Shown here: one piece after another, positions 32,761-46,132 of the stretch
Position numbering within the stretch: the stretch's first letter is position 1
Layout: each line of letters begins with the position of its first letter
Assembly: GCF_022682495.2 (NCBI RefSeq)
Contig: NC_071392.1
Location: 59,793,459 to 59,857,458, forward strand
Direction: 5' to 3'
Length of the DNA: 64,000 nucleotides
Origin: Desmodus rotundus
Lineage: Eukaryota > Chordata > Mammalia > Chiroptera > Phyllostomidae
Made by a program: the position numbers and the translations under genes
The notes under the pieces: generated by a model
The model's input: the letters and a program-made list of their open reading frames with translations, nothing else
What the model was told of the DNA's origin: nothing
The model's database searches: none

Positions 32761-35164
32761 CAATCAATCTGAAAACCAAACTGAAGTCTACATAAATAGA
32801 AGTATTATAAACAAGAAATTATGGAGGTAGTCACATAAAGACTGGTAGAAAGGGAAGGGATGCAGAAAGTGTTGGCCCCTGAACTCACTTGTGGTGGATG
32901 AGAATCTTGAGGGATACCTTGGCTGCAAAATGTCCTACCTAAAGAGCATGGGAATTTAGCCCCATGCTGGCATTCCCATACCAGAACACCAGTACCTGGA
33001 AGAGGAACTTGCATAACATCTGGTAGTGCAAATCAGTAGGGATTCAGTCCACCTGGGGAGAAAGGAGTCTACTAGAAACCCAGATGCCATCTTGTCAAAA
33101 TTGAGCACTCCTATTCTTAAAGCATGGGGAGTGCATTGGCCTGGTCCTTCAACTACTGTTGACACCATCCTACTGAGCTTAAGTCCTGCCAAAAGATTTG
33201 CTGACTGCAGCCAACAGAGACATTTGGTGCATTCTTTTTTCCTGAAGAAGCTCCTGAGGAGACTCAGACAATAGTGTAGTTTTGAAATGGGGGTCATTCT
33301 TTCTACCTAGCCCACATAGGCAGTGATCCCAGCCCCCATCTGTTGATTTATTTGACTTATCCTTTAAGTCCTTGTGGCCCCACCCTCCTGACCTCAGTCT
33401 ATAGGGGAACTTCAGAGCATATTCTCTCAGGAGGTTCTTGTCCAGGAATCAGAGGGGTGCTGAGTTGTTAGCCGCAGCACAGAGAAGAGGACACTATTAG
33501 CTCCCCTGTAAGCTCAGTTCATGCTATTTTCTGAATGGGAGACTCATTCGACCTTTCCTTCCAGCAACCAGTGGTCCTGACTTGCTGAGCTAAGTTCCAC
33601 AGGCGGATTGGAGTGCTATGAAGAGCTGGAAATTTTGTCCAGGAAGCTCTTGTCCAGGACTCAGGTGCTAGGTTGTGCTGCTACGGCTGTGGAAAGGCCC
33701 TCCTTACCTTCCCTGCAAGATCATCCCATGGCACTCCTACAATGGGAATTTCATTTGGCCCACTCCTCCCATACCAAGAGACCCCACACTGCTTAGCTTG
33801 CTCCTGAAGAGTACCAATTGGCTACACCCAACCTGAACCTAAAATGTGCCCTTCTTGGGGACCTAGGGTCAGAAACTTGGGCAGAGACTGTGTGGGATGG
33901 CTCTGGATTAGGATCTATTTTCCCCTTATTAAGTTCCTGACTGTGCTGTCCCCAACCAGGAGATCTGCTAACTTCATTCTCCCACCACTGATTGCCCTGC
34001 TTTATTGAGCTTGCCCTTTGTGGAAGGGCCTGTGGGTTGCAACCAGCCTGGGACCACTCTAAAGTCTTTCTATGAAAGGCTCTTCAGAAAGACAAAGCAA
34101 TCTCAGGGTGTGGCAGAGCAACCAATAGGGGAAAGCAGATGTCAATGTGTCTTGGACATTTTGCTTCTCTGCCTTCAATTCAGAACTAGAGGAACTAGAG
34201 GAACTCTTGTACAGAGTGTGGCCTCTCCCATGCACACTCAGGCCTAGTAGAGGTAATCACAAACAGCAAATTGTGTGGTAGCTCAAGACAGGTAGCCCAA
34301 GGCCAATTACATACAGTGTCTAACATCAACCTATACTGGAAGTCTACCCAAGCAGACCCAGAATGAAAACAACCAGTGTTGGGCATCAGACCACACCGTA
34401 ATTTTACCTAACAAACCAGGCAAATGGCACACCCAAAGGAACATTCCTGGAAGGAACTGGACTTTGCAGGAAACATCTATACTTTGGGAAACAGACCATG
34501 TACAGTGTCTCACACACTATGATCAATGAATATTCTTAAAGTTAGCCAGCCTGAGGGTTAATCCCACCCACAAAAAGGCCAATAGCATTCAAGACTCAAC
34601 TATAACAGGAGGGTACACATAACACACACAAGAGACATTTCTGGAACACTTAGCTCTGGTGATCTGGAAGATTGTGCCTCTAAGCCCCACAAGACACCTA
34701 CAACATAAAACCACCATAATGAGTTTGGGAGTCATAGCAGATCTCCTTAACACAGATACAAACGCAAAAAGGCAGACAAAAAGGGAGTACAAAGAAACAT
34801 TCCCCAAATGAAAGAACAAAAGCAATCCCAAGGAAAATAATTAAATGAAATGAAGGCAAAGAAGATACCAGATACAGAATTCAAAACAATGGTTATAAGG
34901 ATGATCCATGACCTTAGGAAAAGAATGGATGATCTCAGTGAGAACTTAAAACAATAGTAAGTACTAATAAGGACATAGAAATCATAAAAAAGAAGCAGTC
35001 AAAAATGAAGAATGCAATATCTGAAATGAAGAATACACTGGAAGGAATACATTAGCAGTTTACATGAAGCAAAGGAATAAATCAATAACTTAGAGAACAA
35101 GATAACAGAAAACACCCAAGCATAGCCGCAAAAAGACAAGAGAATTATTTTCTCTTTTTAAAAT
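32760..35164 (+). mobile_element. Old LINE-1, plus strand: 5'UTR and ORF1 start
   Basis: A long GC-richer leader (about 32760-34800), then the ORF1 start at about 34812 with a coiled-coil-like degraded frame (FKTMVIRMIHDLRKRMDDLSENLK). It stops at 35164, where a minus-strand L1 begins. The element resumes at 41737 with the next part of ORF1 (IRLLADFSTETPQAKGI-like), so the two pieces are one insertion split in two. The 5' limit is uncertain. Confidence 0.7.
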
Positions 35165-36183
35165 TTATTTATTTTTAACATTTTTTATTGTTGCTCAAGT
35201 ACAGTTTTCTGCCTTTTCCCCCCACCCCTCCCCACCATCCCAGCACTCCCCACCTTCTTCCCCTGTTTTCATCCCTGCCTTGGGTCCTTTATAATTGTTC
35301 CTATAAACCCTTTACCCTTTTCCTCCATTACCCCTTCCCTCTTAACTCTGGTCACTGTCAGCCTATTCTTAATTTCAATGTCTTTGGCTATATTTTGCTT
35401 GCCTGTTTATTTTGTTGATTAGGTTCCAGTTAAAGGTGAGATCATATGGTATTTGTTTTTCACTGACTGGCTTATTTCACTTAGCATGATGATCTCCATA
35501 TCCATCCATGCTGTCGCAAAGGGTAGGAGCACCTTCTTTCTTTCTGCTGCATAGAATTCCATTGTGAAAATGTACCATAGTTTTTTGATCCATTCATTAA
35601 CTGATGGGCACTTAGGTTGTTTCCAGCACTTGGCTATTGTAAATTGTGCTGCTGTGAATATTAGGATACATAGGTTCTTTTGGATTGGTGTTTCAGGGTT
35701 CTTAGGATGCAATCCTAGCAGTAGAATTGCTGGGTCAAAAGGCAGTTCCATTTTTAGTTTTCTGAGGAAATTCCATACTGTTTTCCACAGTGGCTGCACC
35801 AGTCTGCATTCCCACCAACAGTGTACTAGGGTTCCCTTTTCTCCACAACCTCTCAAGCACTTGTTTGTTGCTTTGTTTATGATGGCCATTCTAACCCGTG
35901 GGAAGTGGTATATCATTGTGGTTTTAATTTGCAACTCCTTGGGCTGGCAATCCTGAGCATCTTTTCATATGTCTCTGGACCCTCTGTATGTCCTCCTTGG
36001 AGAAGTGTTTGTTCAAGTCCTTTACCCATTTTTTAATTGGGTTGCTTGTCTTCTTAGAGTGGAATTGTGTGAGTTCTTTGTATATTTAGGAGATCAAACA
36101 CTTGTCTGAGGTATCATTGGCAAATACATTTTTCCATACATGTGGTTTCTCTTTTCATTTTAATGTTGTTTCCTTCAGCTGTA

Positions 36184-36442
36184 CAGAAGCTTTTGACTGA
36201 TTACTCTTCTTTTGCTCTTTCTTTTTTTCTTCTCTAATTTTATTGTTATTCAAGTACAGTTATCTGCCTTTTCCCCTTACCCCAGCCTAACCCCAGCCCT
36301 CCCCACCTCCCTCTTGTTTCCACCACCCCACCCCACCCCCAGTTATTGTCCGTGTGTCCTTTACAATTGTTCCTACAAACCTTTCACCTTCTTCCCCTGA
36401 AATTCCCTCCCCTCTCCCCTCTGGTCACTGTCAGAAGCTTTT
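36184..36442 (-). mobile_element. L1 3' fragment nested in minus L1, 11-bp TSD
   Basis: CAGAAGCTTTT flanks the insert on both sides (36184-36194 and 36432-36442). The insert, 36195-36431, is the L1 3'UTR in minus orientation. About 25-35 T-rich bases with non-L1 letters separate the left duplication from the 3'UTR proper, which could be a tail remnant or a short transduced piece. Confidence 0.8.
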
Positions 36443-37153
36443 TATTTTGATGAGATCCCATTTATTTATTCTTTCCCTAATGTTCCTTGCTCTTGGGGTC
36501 ATAACAGTGAAGATGTTGCTACATGGAATATCTGATATTTTCCTGCCTATGTTCTCCTCTAGGACTTTTATGGTGTCACAACTTATATTTAAGTCTTTTA
36601 TCCACTGTGAATTTATTTTTGTTTATGGTGTAACTTGGTGCTTCAGTTTCATTTGTTTGCATGTAGCTGTCCAGGACTCCTAACACCATTTGTCGAAGAG
36701 GCGAATTTTCCTCAATTTTATGCTACTGCCCCCTTTGTCAAATATTAATTGACCATAGAGACTTGGGTTTATTTGCAGGCTCTCTATTCTGTTCCATTGG
36801 TCCATATGTCTGTTCTTAGACCAGTACCTGACTTTTTGATTACAGTGATTTTTAACACAGTTTGATATCAGATATTATGATCCCTCTTGCTTTGTTCTTC
36901 TTTCTCAAAATTGCTGCAGGTATTTGGGGTCTTTTATGGTTCCATATAAGTTTTTGACATATTTGTTCTATGTCTGTGCAATATGCCTGTGCAATATTGG
37001 TACATTAATAGGTATTGCATTGAAACTATAAATTGTTTTGGGTAGTACGGGCATTTTGATGATGTTAATTCTTCTGATCCATGAACATGGTATAGGTTTC
37101 CACTTGCTTGTGTCTTCCTTAATTTCCATCTTCAGTGTTATGCAGTTTTCTGA

Positions 37154-37972
37154 GTACAGTGTTGGGAACTGCCCTGCCTGGTTTCAGAAGCTGTAACCCC
37201 CCATGGCTAAGGCTGAGTCAGAGACCTTGGGACCATAAGCCACTAAGGAGACAAAGCTTATCTCCCTGGCAGGGGTGCCCACTTCACCCTGCTTGGCCCT
37301 GAGCTTGACCAGTTAGCCAATGACGGGTAAGATTCCTTAAGGGAGGATCAACCTAAGACAGGCTCTGGTCACCAGGAATAAGCCCAGAGGGAAGCACTCG
37401 GGGGCTGTGGATAAAGGGGGTGATGGACCCTCGCCCCTCTGCTTTGAAATAGCCTGAGTCCTCATTCTGTCTGCAAGAAGTCTCCTAATCTCTTGGCTGC
37501 CTTACTTCCCTTGCCTGACTTAAGCCTGAAGCAATAACAGAGGGCACTGCAGTCCTGTGCTGGGAGGGGTGGATTCCCTGGGGAATCAGGCCTAAGAAAA
37601 AATGCATACAATTCTGTGAAACCTACTTAATTTGTACCCTCAGCTTAAAAGATAAGGGTCCAGACCTGAGATGAGTCTGGCGCCTAAAGTTTTATAGCCC
37701 TCTAACTAATTGGCCGTAACTCAGAATAAGCCCTCAAAGTTCTCTGTAAGTTATGTATTGTTTAACCCTTACTGCCTGACAATGATTGATGAGCTTTATC
37801 TGTATTCCTATGTCAATGAACCTAATAAAAGCCCATAGAGGAAAAGGCTTGGGGCCCTTATCCTTTGAGAGAAGTGGCCGCCTTTCCTCCCCAAGCAGAT
37901 CATGTCTTGATAGACTTATTCTTCATCTGTGGTGGACGCGGGGCTAAGACATAAAGCTCCGCAACAGTACAG
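37154..37972 (+). mobile_element. ERV2-like solo LTR, plus strand, perfect 6-bp TSD
   Basis: LTR 37160-37966 (807 bp) from TGTTGGGAACTG to CTCCGCAACA. GTACAG is present exactly on both sides (37154-37159 and 37967-37972); 6 bp is the class II (betaretrovirus-like) size. The poly(A) signal AATAAA is at 37824-37829, followed by a GA-rich U5. The surrounding L1 ORF2 sequence joins cleanly once the insert is removed. A second copy lies at 49676. Confidence 0.95.
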
Positions 37973-40289
37973 GTCTGTTACCTCCTTGGTTAGGTTTATT
38001 CCTAGATATTATATTTTTCTTGTTGCTATGTCAAATGAGATATTTTTCTTGATTTATGTTTCTCATATTTCATTGTTGGTATACAAAAATGGCTTTGATT
38101 TCTGAATATTGACTTTGTATCCCACTGTTTTGCCAAATTCATTTATTAGGTCAAGCAGTTTTTTGATGGAGTCTATGATTTTCGATGTACACTATCATGT
38201 CATCAGCAAACAATAACAGTTTTGTTTACCCTTTTCCAATTTGGATGCCTTTTATTTCCTTTTCTTGTCTGATTGCTGCAACTAGGACTTTCGATACTAC
38301 ATTGAATAGAAGTGGTGAAGGTAGACAACCTTGTCTTGTCTTTGATCTTAGTGGGAAAGCTCAAAGTTTTTGTCCATTGAGTAGGATGTTGGCTGTAGCT
38401 CTCTCATATATGGCCTTTATTATGTTGAGGAGTGCTCCCTCTATCCCCACTTTGCTGAGTGTTTTGATCATAAATGGGTGCTGTACCTATTCAAATGCTT
38501 TTTCCACGTCTATTGATATGATCATGGGATTTTTGTCTTTGCTTTTGTATATGTGATAAATTGCGCTTATTGATTTGTATATATTTTACCAACCTTGCAT
38601 TCCTGGGATGAATCCCACTTGGTCATGGTGTATAGTCTTTTTAATGTATTGCTGGATGGGGTTTGCCAATATTTTTGTTGAGGATTTTAGCTTCTATGTT
38701 CATCAGTGATATTGGTGTGAAGTTTTCTTTCTTTGTTGTGTCTTTATCTGGTTTTGGGATTACGATGACACTGGATTCATAAAAAGAATTTGAGAGTCTT
38801 CTGTCTTCTTGGATTTTTTTGAATAGTCTGTGAAGGATAGGGGTTAGCTCTTCCTTAAATGCTTTGTAGAATTTCCTGTGAAACCATCTGGTCCAGGGCT
38901 TTTGTATGTTGGGAGTTTTTTGATTAATCCTTCAATTTTGTCAGCTGATATTGGTGTGTTTAGGCATTCAGCTTCTTGTTCATTCAGTTTTGGAAGATTT
39001 TATTTTTCTAGAAATTTGCCCATTTCCCCTAAGTTTTCAAATTTCATGGCATATAGTTCTTTGTAGTAATTTCTTACAATCCTTTTTTTTCTGTGGTATC
39101 AGTTGTAATCTCTCCTCTTTCATTTCTGATTGTGTTTATTTGGGCCCTCTTTTTTTCTTGATGACTCTGATTAAAGGCTTGTCAATTTTGTTTATCTTTT
39201 CAAAGTACCAGCTCCTGGATTTACTGATCATTAGAATTGTTCTTATAGCCTCTATGTCATTTAATTCTGCTCTGATCTTGGTTATTTCCTTCCTTCTACT
39301 TGCTCTGGACTGTCTTTATTGTTGTTCTTCAGTACTTGTAGGTGTAAGATTAGGTTGTTTATTTGAAATGTTTCTATTTTTTTTTGTACACCTGTATCAT
39401 TATGAACTTCCCTCTCAAGACTGCCTTCATTTCATTCCATAAATTTTGGTTGCTCTTAGTTCATTTTCATTTGTCTCCAGAAACTTTTTGATTTCATCCT
39501 TTATCTCATTCTTGACCCATTCATTGTTTAATAGCATGCTATTCTATGAGTTTGTGTGTTTTTGAGTTTTTTCCTTGAGGTTGGTTTCTAGTTTCAGTCC
39601 TTTGTGGTCCTAGAAAATGCTTGAAATGATTTCAGTTTTTTTTGAAGTTGTTGAGACTTGTTTTGTGTCCTATCATGTGACGTATCTCTGAAAATGTTCC
39701 ATATGCATTTGAAAAGAATGTGTATTTTGCTTCTTTGGGATGAAAGGCTCTATATATATCAATGAAGTTCATATGATTAGGGTGTTGTTCAATGCTGCAA
39801 TATCTTTGTTGATATTTTGTTTGGAAGATCTGTCCATCTTTGACAGTGGGGTGTTGAAATCCCCTTCTATAATTGTGTTGCTCTTAATATCTTCCTTGAA
39901 ATCCTCCAAGATTTTCTTTATGTATTTGGGTGCTCCTTTATTGGGTGCATATGTATTTATAATGTTTATGTCCTCTTGAAGTATTCTTCCCTTGAGTATT
40001 ATGAAGTCATCTTGTGGGTCTCTGTTTATGGCCCTTTTTTGAAGTCTAGTTTGTCTGATATGAGTACCCCAGCTTTTTTTTTCCTGTCTGTTTTCTTGGA
40101 ATACTTATTTCCAGCCCTTCACTTTCAGTCTGTGTAGGTCTTTTGTTCTGAGGTGGGTCTCTTGTAGGCTCCAGATATGGGGGTGTGGGGGTCATGCTTT
40201 CTTATCCATTCAGCTATTCTGTGTCTTTTGACTGGAGCATTTAATGCATTTATGTTTAAGGTTATTATTGTAGGCACTTATTCATTGCC

Positions 40290-41241
40290 GTTTTATCGTA
40301 CCTATGTTCTTCTCTCTCTCTCTTTTTCTTCCTTTTCTTAAAGCAGTCCCTTTAACATCTCTTGCAGAGTCTGTTTGGTGGAGGTGTATTCTTTTAGACT
40401 TCTTTTATCTTGGAAGTTCCTTATTTGTCCTTCCATTTCAATTGAGAGCCTTGTTGAATAAGTTAGTCTTGGTTGTAGGCCTCTGGTTTTCATTAGTTGG
40501 AATATTTCTTGCCATTCTTCTTGCTTGGAGTGTTTCCATTGAGAAGTCAGCTGCTAGTCTTATTGGGGCTCCCTTGCATGTTATTTCCTGTTTCTCCCTT
40601 GCTGCCTTTAACATCCTCTCTTTGTCTTGGAATTTTGCCATTTTCATTATGCTGTGTCTTGAAATGGGCCTCTTTGGGTTCCTCCTGATTGGGATTCTCT
40701 GTGTTTCCTGGATTTGTGTGACTTTTGCTCTCATCAACTTAGGGAAATTTCCCATCATTACTGTTTCAACCAGGTTTTCTATCCCTTGCTCTTCTTTTTC
40801 TCCTTCTGGTATCCCTAATACAGATATTATTAAGTTTCATGTTGTCTTGCATTTCCCCTAACCCCTGTTCATTCTTTCTGATCCTTTTTTCCTTTTCATT
40901 CTCTTTCTAGGTGTTTTTTTTCTATCTTGTCCTGCAGCTCACTGATTTGATCCTCTGGTTCATCCAGCCTGCTTGTAATTCCTTCTAGTGTGTTTTTTGT
41001 TTATTTCCAAGATTTTATTTTTCATTTTTTCCTGGTTTTTGTGTATAATTTCTATTTTCTTTTTTGTGTTGATGTAGTTGTCACTCAGTTCTTTGTAGCT
41101 GTCTGTGAGTTCCTTGAGAATCCTTACCACCATTATTTTGAATTCTATATCTGAGAGTTTGCTTACCTCCATTTCATTTAGCTCTTTTAGTGGGGTGTCT
41201 ACCATTCGTTTTGATTGCATGTTCTTTTTTTGTCTCCCCAT
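40290..41241 (-). pseudogene. L1 ORF1 of nested minus L1, broken
   Basis: It starts at the ATG at 41241 (MGRQKKNMQSKR...) and continues for 93 codons of coiled coil with KLSDIEFKIMVVRILKEL. A shift follows. The RNA-recognition and C-terminal part is readable at 40758-40438 (KRPISRHSIMKMAKFQDKE...IRLAADFSMETLQ). Role as for the L1 ORF1 chaperone; broken. Confidence 0.75.
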
Positions 41242-42339
41242 TATAGGTGACTCTTTTTTTTTGTTTCTGTGCTTCCTGGTGTTTTACTTTGCTTGCTGTC
41301 TTTGTAGGGTGAACTTCTATGCTAGGAATTCTAGGGGTTCAGTAGTATTGTCTCCTTGATCTCCTTGTCTGGAAACTCTGGGCTTGCCTTTTCTTCTGTT
41401 TGCGTGGGCTCTCTTGTTGTACTTGGGTTTTTACCTTTTGTGTTTCTTTGTTGGTGGGTTTTCTTCTCCAGCAGGTAAAATGATGTTTGCAGTTTCCACC
41501 TATTCTTGTATGTGATCAGAGACAGGGGGTAGGCAAAATGGATTAAGACAGTGGGAGAGTATTTTATGGGACTTAAAGTCCCAGAAGTAGAGAAGAGAGA
41601 GGAGATTCTTTGGATAAGTGATATTTCACCCAACTAACCACTTTTTATAAAAGGTGAAAGAGAGATAAGACTCTTGTTAGAGGGGAGGAGGATTGTGAGC
41701 TGAATCCAGAAAACAGAGTGCTTGTGCAAGGTTAGATGTTGAGACATAGTGAGATTAATAGTGAAATAATGGCTGAAAACTTTTCTAACTTACTGAAGAA
41801 AAAGACCCATAAGTCCAGGAAGCACAGATAGTCAAAAACAGGATGAACCCAATGAGGCCCACATGGAGACACATTATAATTGAAATGGCAAAGTTTAAAG
41901 ATAAAGATAGAATATTAAGAGTAGCAGAAGAAAGATAGGTAGTTACCTACAAGGGAGATCCCATAAGACTGTTAGCTGATTTCTCAACAGAAACACCTCA
42001 GGCCAAAGGGATTGGCATAAAATATTCAAGTGATTAAAAGCAGGGATGGTACCAAGGCTACTTGCCACAACAAAGCTATTATTTAAAACTGATGGTGAAA
42101 TAAAGAGCTTCTCAGAGGGAAAAAGAAATGAATGGAGTTCATTGCCATCAAAACAGTATTGCAAAAAATGTTAAATGGCCTTCATTATGAAGAATAAATA
42201 AAAAGAAAAAGAACATAGTTATGAATAATAAAATAGAAATATGTACCTATCAGTAATCACTTTATATGTAAATGTATTAAATAGTCCACTCAAAAGACAT
42301 AAGGTAGCTGAATGGATAAAAAATAAGAAAATTAAGTAT

Positions 42340-42722
42340 GTCTACTTTTATACATATATAAAACAATATATAATATAAATTAAATTATATATAAATTACA
42401 TACAAATTATATAATGCATATAATATAAAATATTGATATATTATATGTAATTATATAAATATATGAAACATAATTATATATTATATCATATATACAAATT
42501 TTATATGTTTATTATATATAATATGTACAAATTACATATAATATATAAACATGCATATTTAATATAAATGTACATGTAATATATAACTATATATTACATG
42601 TGTTATATATTTATATTAAAATTAAATATATATCTATATATTATATATAGTATGTAAAATGAATAATTTATTATATATAAGATATAATTATATATAAGAG
42701 AATTATATATAAATATATATTG
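42340..42722. repeat. AT-rich satellite-like expansion within L1 ORF2
   Basis: About 380 bp of ATATA/TATAT/ATTATATAT units with almost no G or C. On both sides the L1 ORF2 endonuclease sequence continues (TGTCTACTTTTATACATATA before, GCCCACAGAGACCCATCTCA after), so the repeat grew inside the L1. Confidence 0.85.
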
Positions 42723-43832
42723 CCCACAGAGACCCATCTCAGAATATATGACACAGGCTAAGATTTAAAAGATGGAAAAATATTTCATGCAAATATAAGT
42801 ACAAAAGCATGGAGTAGCAATACTTACACCAGACAAAATAGTCTTTAAAACATAGGCTATGATAAGAGACAAAGAAGATCAGTACATAATGCTAAAGGGG
42901 TCAATCCAAAGAGAAAATTTAATGGCTGTAAATATTTGTGCAGCCAACGTAAGTGCACCTACATATGCAATTCAAATCTTGATGAACATAAAAGGAGAGA
43001 TTAATGGTAACACTGTAATTGTAGGGGATTTTTAACACCCCATTGATGTCAATAAATAGATCTTGAGACAGAAAATCAACAAGGAAACAGTAGGCTTAAA
43101 TGACACACTAGATCAGATAAAATTAATTGATATCTTTAGAGTATTTTACCCCAAAGCAGCAGAATATATATTCTTTTCAAGTGTACATAGAAAATTTTTT
43201 AGGATAGATCACATGTTAGGACACAAAACAAGTCTCAATAAATACAACTAGTTTGAAACAATATCAAGCATCTTCTCTGACTGTAATGATATGAAACTAG
43301 AAATTAATTAGAAGAAAAAAAGTGAAATACACATGAACATATAGAGACTAAGTAACATGCTATTAAACTATAAATAGGTTAAAAATGAGTTCAAGGAAGA
43401 TCCAAATATATCTTGAGACCAATGAAAATGAGAACACAGTGAACTTAAATTGATGGGACAGGGCAAAGTAGTCCTCAGAGGGAAATTTATAGCATTACAG
43501 GCTTACCTCTAAAAAGAAGAAAAACAAACAAATGATTTAACATTACATCAAAAAGAACTATAAAACAACAACAACAAGGTCCAAAGTTAATAGAAAAAAA
43601 AAAGAAATAATAAAGATCAGAGTAAAAACAATAGAGTATAAAAAAATACAAAAGAGCAATGAAACTAAGAGATGTTTCTTTGTAAAGATAAACATGATTG
43701 AAGAATATTTAACTAGACTCACCAAGATAAAAAGAGAGAACATTCAAATCCTGAATGAATAATATTACAAATGAAAGAGGAAAAGTAACAACCAACACCA
43801 AAGAAATGTAAAGGATTGTAAAATTATACTAT

Positions 43833-44089
43833 AAAAACTATATGCCAACAAATTGGCCCTGGCTGGTGTACCTTAGTGGATTGAGTGCTGGCCTGCAAAC
43901 CAAAGGGTCACTGGTTTGATTCCTAGTCTAGGGCACATGCCTGGGTTTCAGGCAGGTCCCCAGTAGGGGGTGCGTGAGAGGTAACCACACATTGATGTTT
44001 CTTTTCCTCTCTTTCTCCCTCACTTCTGCTCTCTAAAAATAAATAAAATCTTTTTAAAAACTTAAAAAAACTATATGCCAACAAATTGG
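43833..44089 (+). mobile_element. Ves SINE, plus strand, long perfect TSD
   Basis: Body about 43857-44065, from CCCTGGCTGGTGTACCTTAG to the AATAAAATCTTTTT tail. The duplication CTATATGCCAACAAATTGG (with up to five preceding A) is identical at 43838-43856 and 44071-44089. It interrupts the old L1 ORF2. Confidence 0.95.
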
Positions 44090-44423
44090 AAAACCTGGGC
44101 AAAATGAATAAATTTATAAAAATGCATAATCTTCCAGAACTGAATCAGGAAGAATCAGAAAATCTGAATAGATCAATTATATCTAATGAAATTGAAGCAG
44201 TAATCAAAAATCTCTCAGCACACAACAGTTCTGGACTAAATGGCTTCACAGATGAATTTTACCAAACATTCAAAGAACTAACATCTACCCTTATCAAACT
44301 ATTCCAAAAAATTAAGAGTAGGAAGATATCTAAGCTCATTTTACAAGGCCAGAAATGTCCTTATTCCAAAACCAGATAAAGACATCATAAAGTTATGACA
44401 TTATAGGCCAATATCCTTAATTA

Positions 44424-44625
44424 GTTGTGACTGTTGTGGCTCAATTGGTTGGGTGTCATTCCACAAAGCGAGAGGTCCCCAGTTCAATTACTAGTCAGGC
44501 CACATGCTTAGATGGCAGGCCAGGTACCTGGTTGGGCCTGCATGAGGGACAGCTAATTGATGTTTCTTTTGCACATTTATGTTTCTCCCTCTCTTTCCCT
44601 CTCTCTAAAACTAAGTAAAATCTTT
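44424..44625 (+). mobile_element. Ves SINE, plus strand, diverged
   Basis: From TTGTGACTGTTGTGGCTCAA through a B-box-like CCCCAGTTCAATTAC to TCTCTAAAACTAAGTAAAATC. More diverged than its neighbour at 43857. No clean duplication found. Confidence 0.85.
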
Positions 44626-46132
44626 TAAATAATGAAATTCTGCACCATAAATTATTAAGAAACCAGATCAGCAATACAGTCAAAACATAAAATAGTATTT
44701 ATTTCTACTTTTAAGGTTTGTATAATATTTATAAATCAATTATCATGATACAGCACATAAACAAAATAAAGTATTAAAATCATTATCATAACAATAGATG
44801 CAGAAAGAGCATGTGATTAAATCCAAGCCATATTTATAATAAAAAACTCTCAGCAAAGTGGGAATAGAGGGAACATACCTCAAAATAATAAAGGTCATAC
44901 ATGACAAATACAAAACCAACACCATCCACAATGGGCAAAAACTAAAATTGTTTCTCTTAAGATTGGGAACAAGAAATAGATGTCCACTTTCACCACTCTT
45001 CTTCAACATATAATGGGAAGTTCTGGCCAAAGCAATAAAACAAGAAAAAGAGATAAAGTCCTCCAAATTGGAAAGTGAGAAATAAAACAGTTATATTTAT
45101 GCAGATAATGTTACTCTCTATAAAAAACTCCAATGACTCCATCAAAAAACTACTAGAACTGAAAAATGTATTCAGTAAAGTAGCAGAATACAAAATGAAT
45201 ATTCTGAAGTTGGTGAGAATTTTATATACCATAATACATATCAGAAAGAGAAACTAAGAAAACAGTCTCATTTACAATTGCTTCAAAAAAGTAAAGTAAG
45301 CTACCTGGACATAACTTTAGCCAAGGAATGAAAATACCTGTACTTGGAAAATTATAAGATACTGAAAAAAATATTTTAGGAAGATATAAATAGGTAGGAA
45401 CATACCATGTTCAAGGAAACAAAGAATTAACTTCATTAAAATGTCCATACTACCCAAAGCATTACATAGATTCAACAACATTCTTATGAAAATACCAATG
45501 ATGTATTTTACAAAACTAGAACAAATATTTCAAAAATTTATATGTTAACACAAAATACCCTGAGTAGCCTCAACAATCCTGAGAAAGAACAAAGTTGGAG
45601 AAATCATGCTACTTGGTATCAAACTATGCTACAAAGCCATTGTAATCAAAACAACATGGTACTGGCATAAAAGCAGATATAAGGATCAATGGAACAAAAT
45701 AGAGAGCTCAGAAATAAATCCACAACTTTATGGTCAATAAGAAGGTAGGAACATACTATGGGTTAAAGATGGTCTATTCAATTTATGGTGTTGGGAAAAT
45801 TGACAGAGATATGTAAAAAATAAAATTAGGCCACCTTCTTACCCCATGCACATGAATAAACACAAAATGGATTAACAACTTAAATGTTTGTCTTGAAACC
45901 ATAAAAATCCTAAAAGAAAACAGAGGCATAAAATCTCATACATTTCTTGTAACTATATATTTTTTCTGATATATGTCCTCAGGCATGAGAAACAAAAGAT
46001 AAAATAAACAAATGGGACTACATCAAAGGAACAAGGTTTGCACAGAAAAAAACCCATCAACAAAATGGAAAGACAGCTTACTTAATTAAAGAACATATTC
46101 ACCAATGGTGTACCTAATAAGGGTTTAATGTC

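Larger units (their letters stand above)
35419..40285 (-). pseudogene. L1 ORF2 of nested minus L1, broken
   Basis: The start is the ATG at 40285. Endonuclease, RT and C-terminal regions follow in order. The C-terminal 171 codons (35934-35419) form one open frame with the Cys-rich motif CLRGCGEKG...HCWWECR intact. The RT part (about 38900-38100) is split by stops, and the solo LTR at 37160-37966 plus the L1 fragment at 36195-36431 interrupt the downstream portion. Not functional. Confidence 0.8.
35165..41736 (-). mobile_element. LINE-1, minus strand, nested in the old L1, defective
   Basis: 3'UTR at the left (poly-T from about 35165), ORF2 (40285 to 35419), ORF1 (41241 to about 40290) and 5'UTR to about 41736. 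Its 5'UTR matches, as reverse complement, the leader at 63190-63580. It contains an L1 3' fragment (36195-36431) and a solo LTR (37160-37966), so it was in place before both. GAGAATTA at the left junction and GAGATTAAT at the right could be a decayed target duplication. Confidence 0.85.

Noticed and set aside
35564..35956. 130-codon plus-strand frame
   Set aside because: Antisense of the L1 ORF2 Cys-rich C-terminus.
40304..40861. 185-codon plus-strand hydrophobic frame
   Set aside because: Antisense of L1 ORF1; hydrophobic composition is what the reverse complement of a Lys/Glu-rich coiled coil gives.
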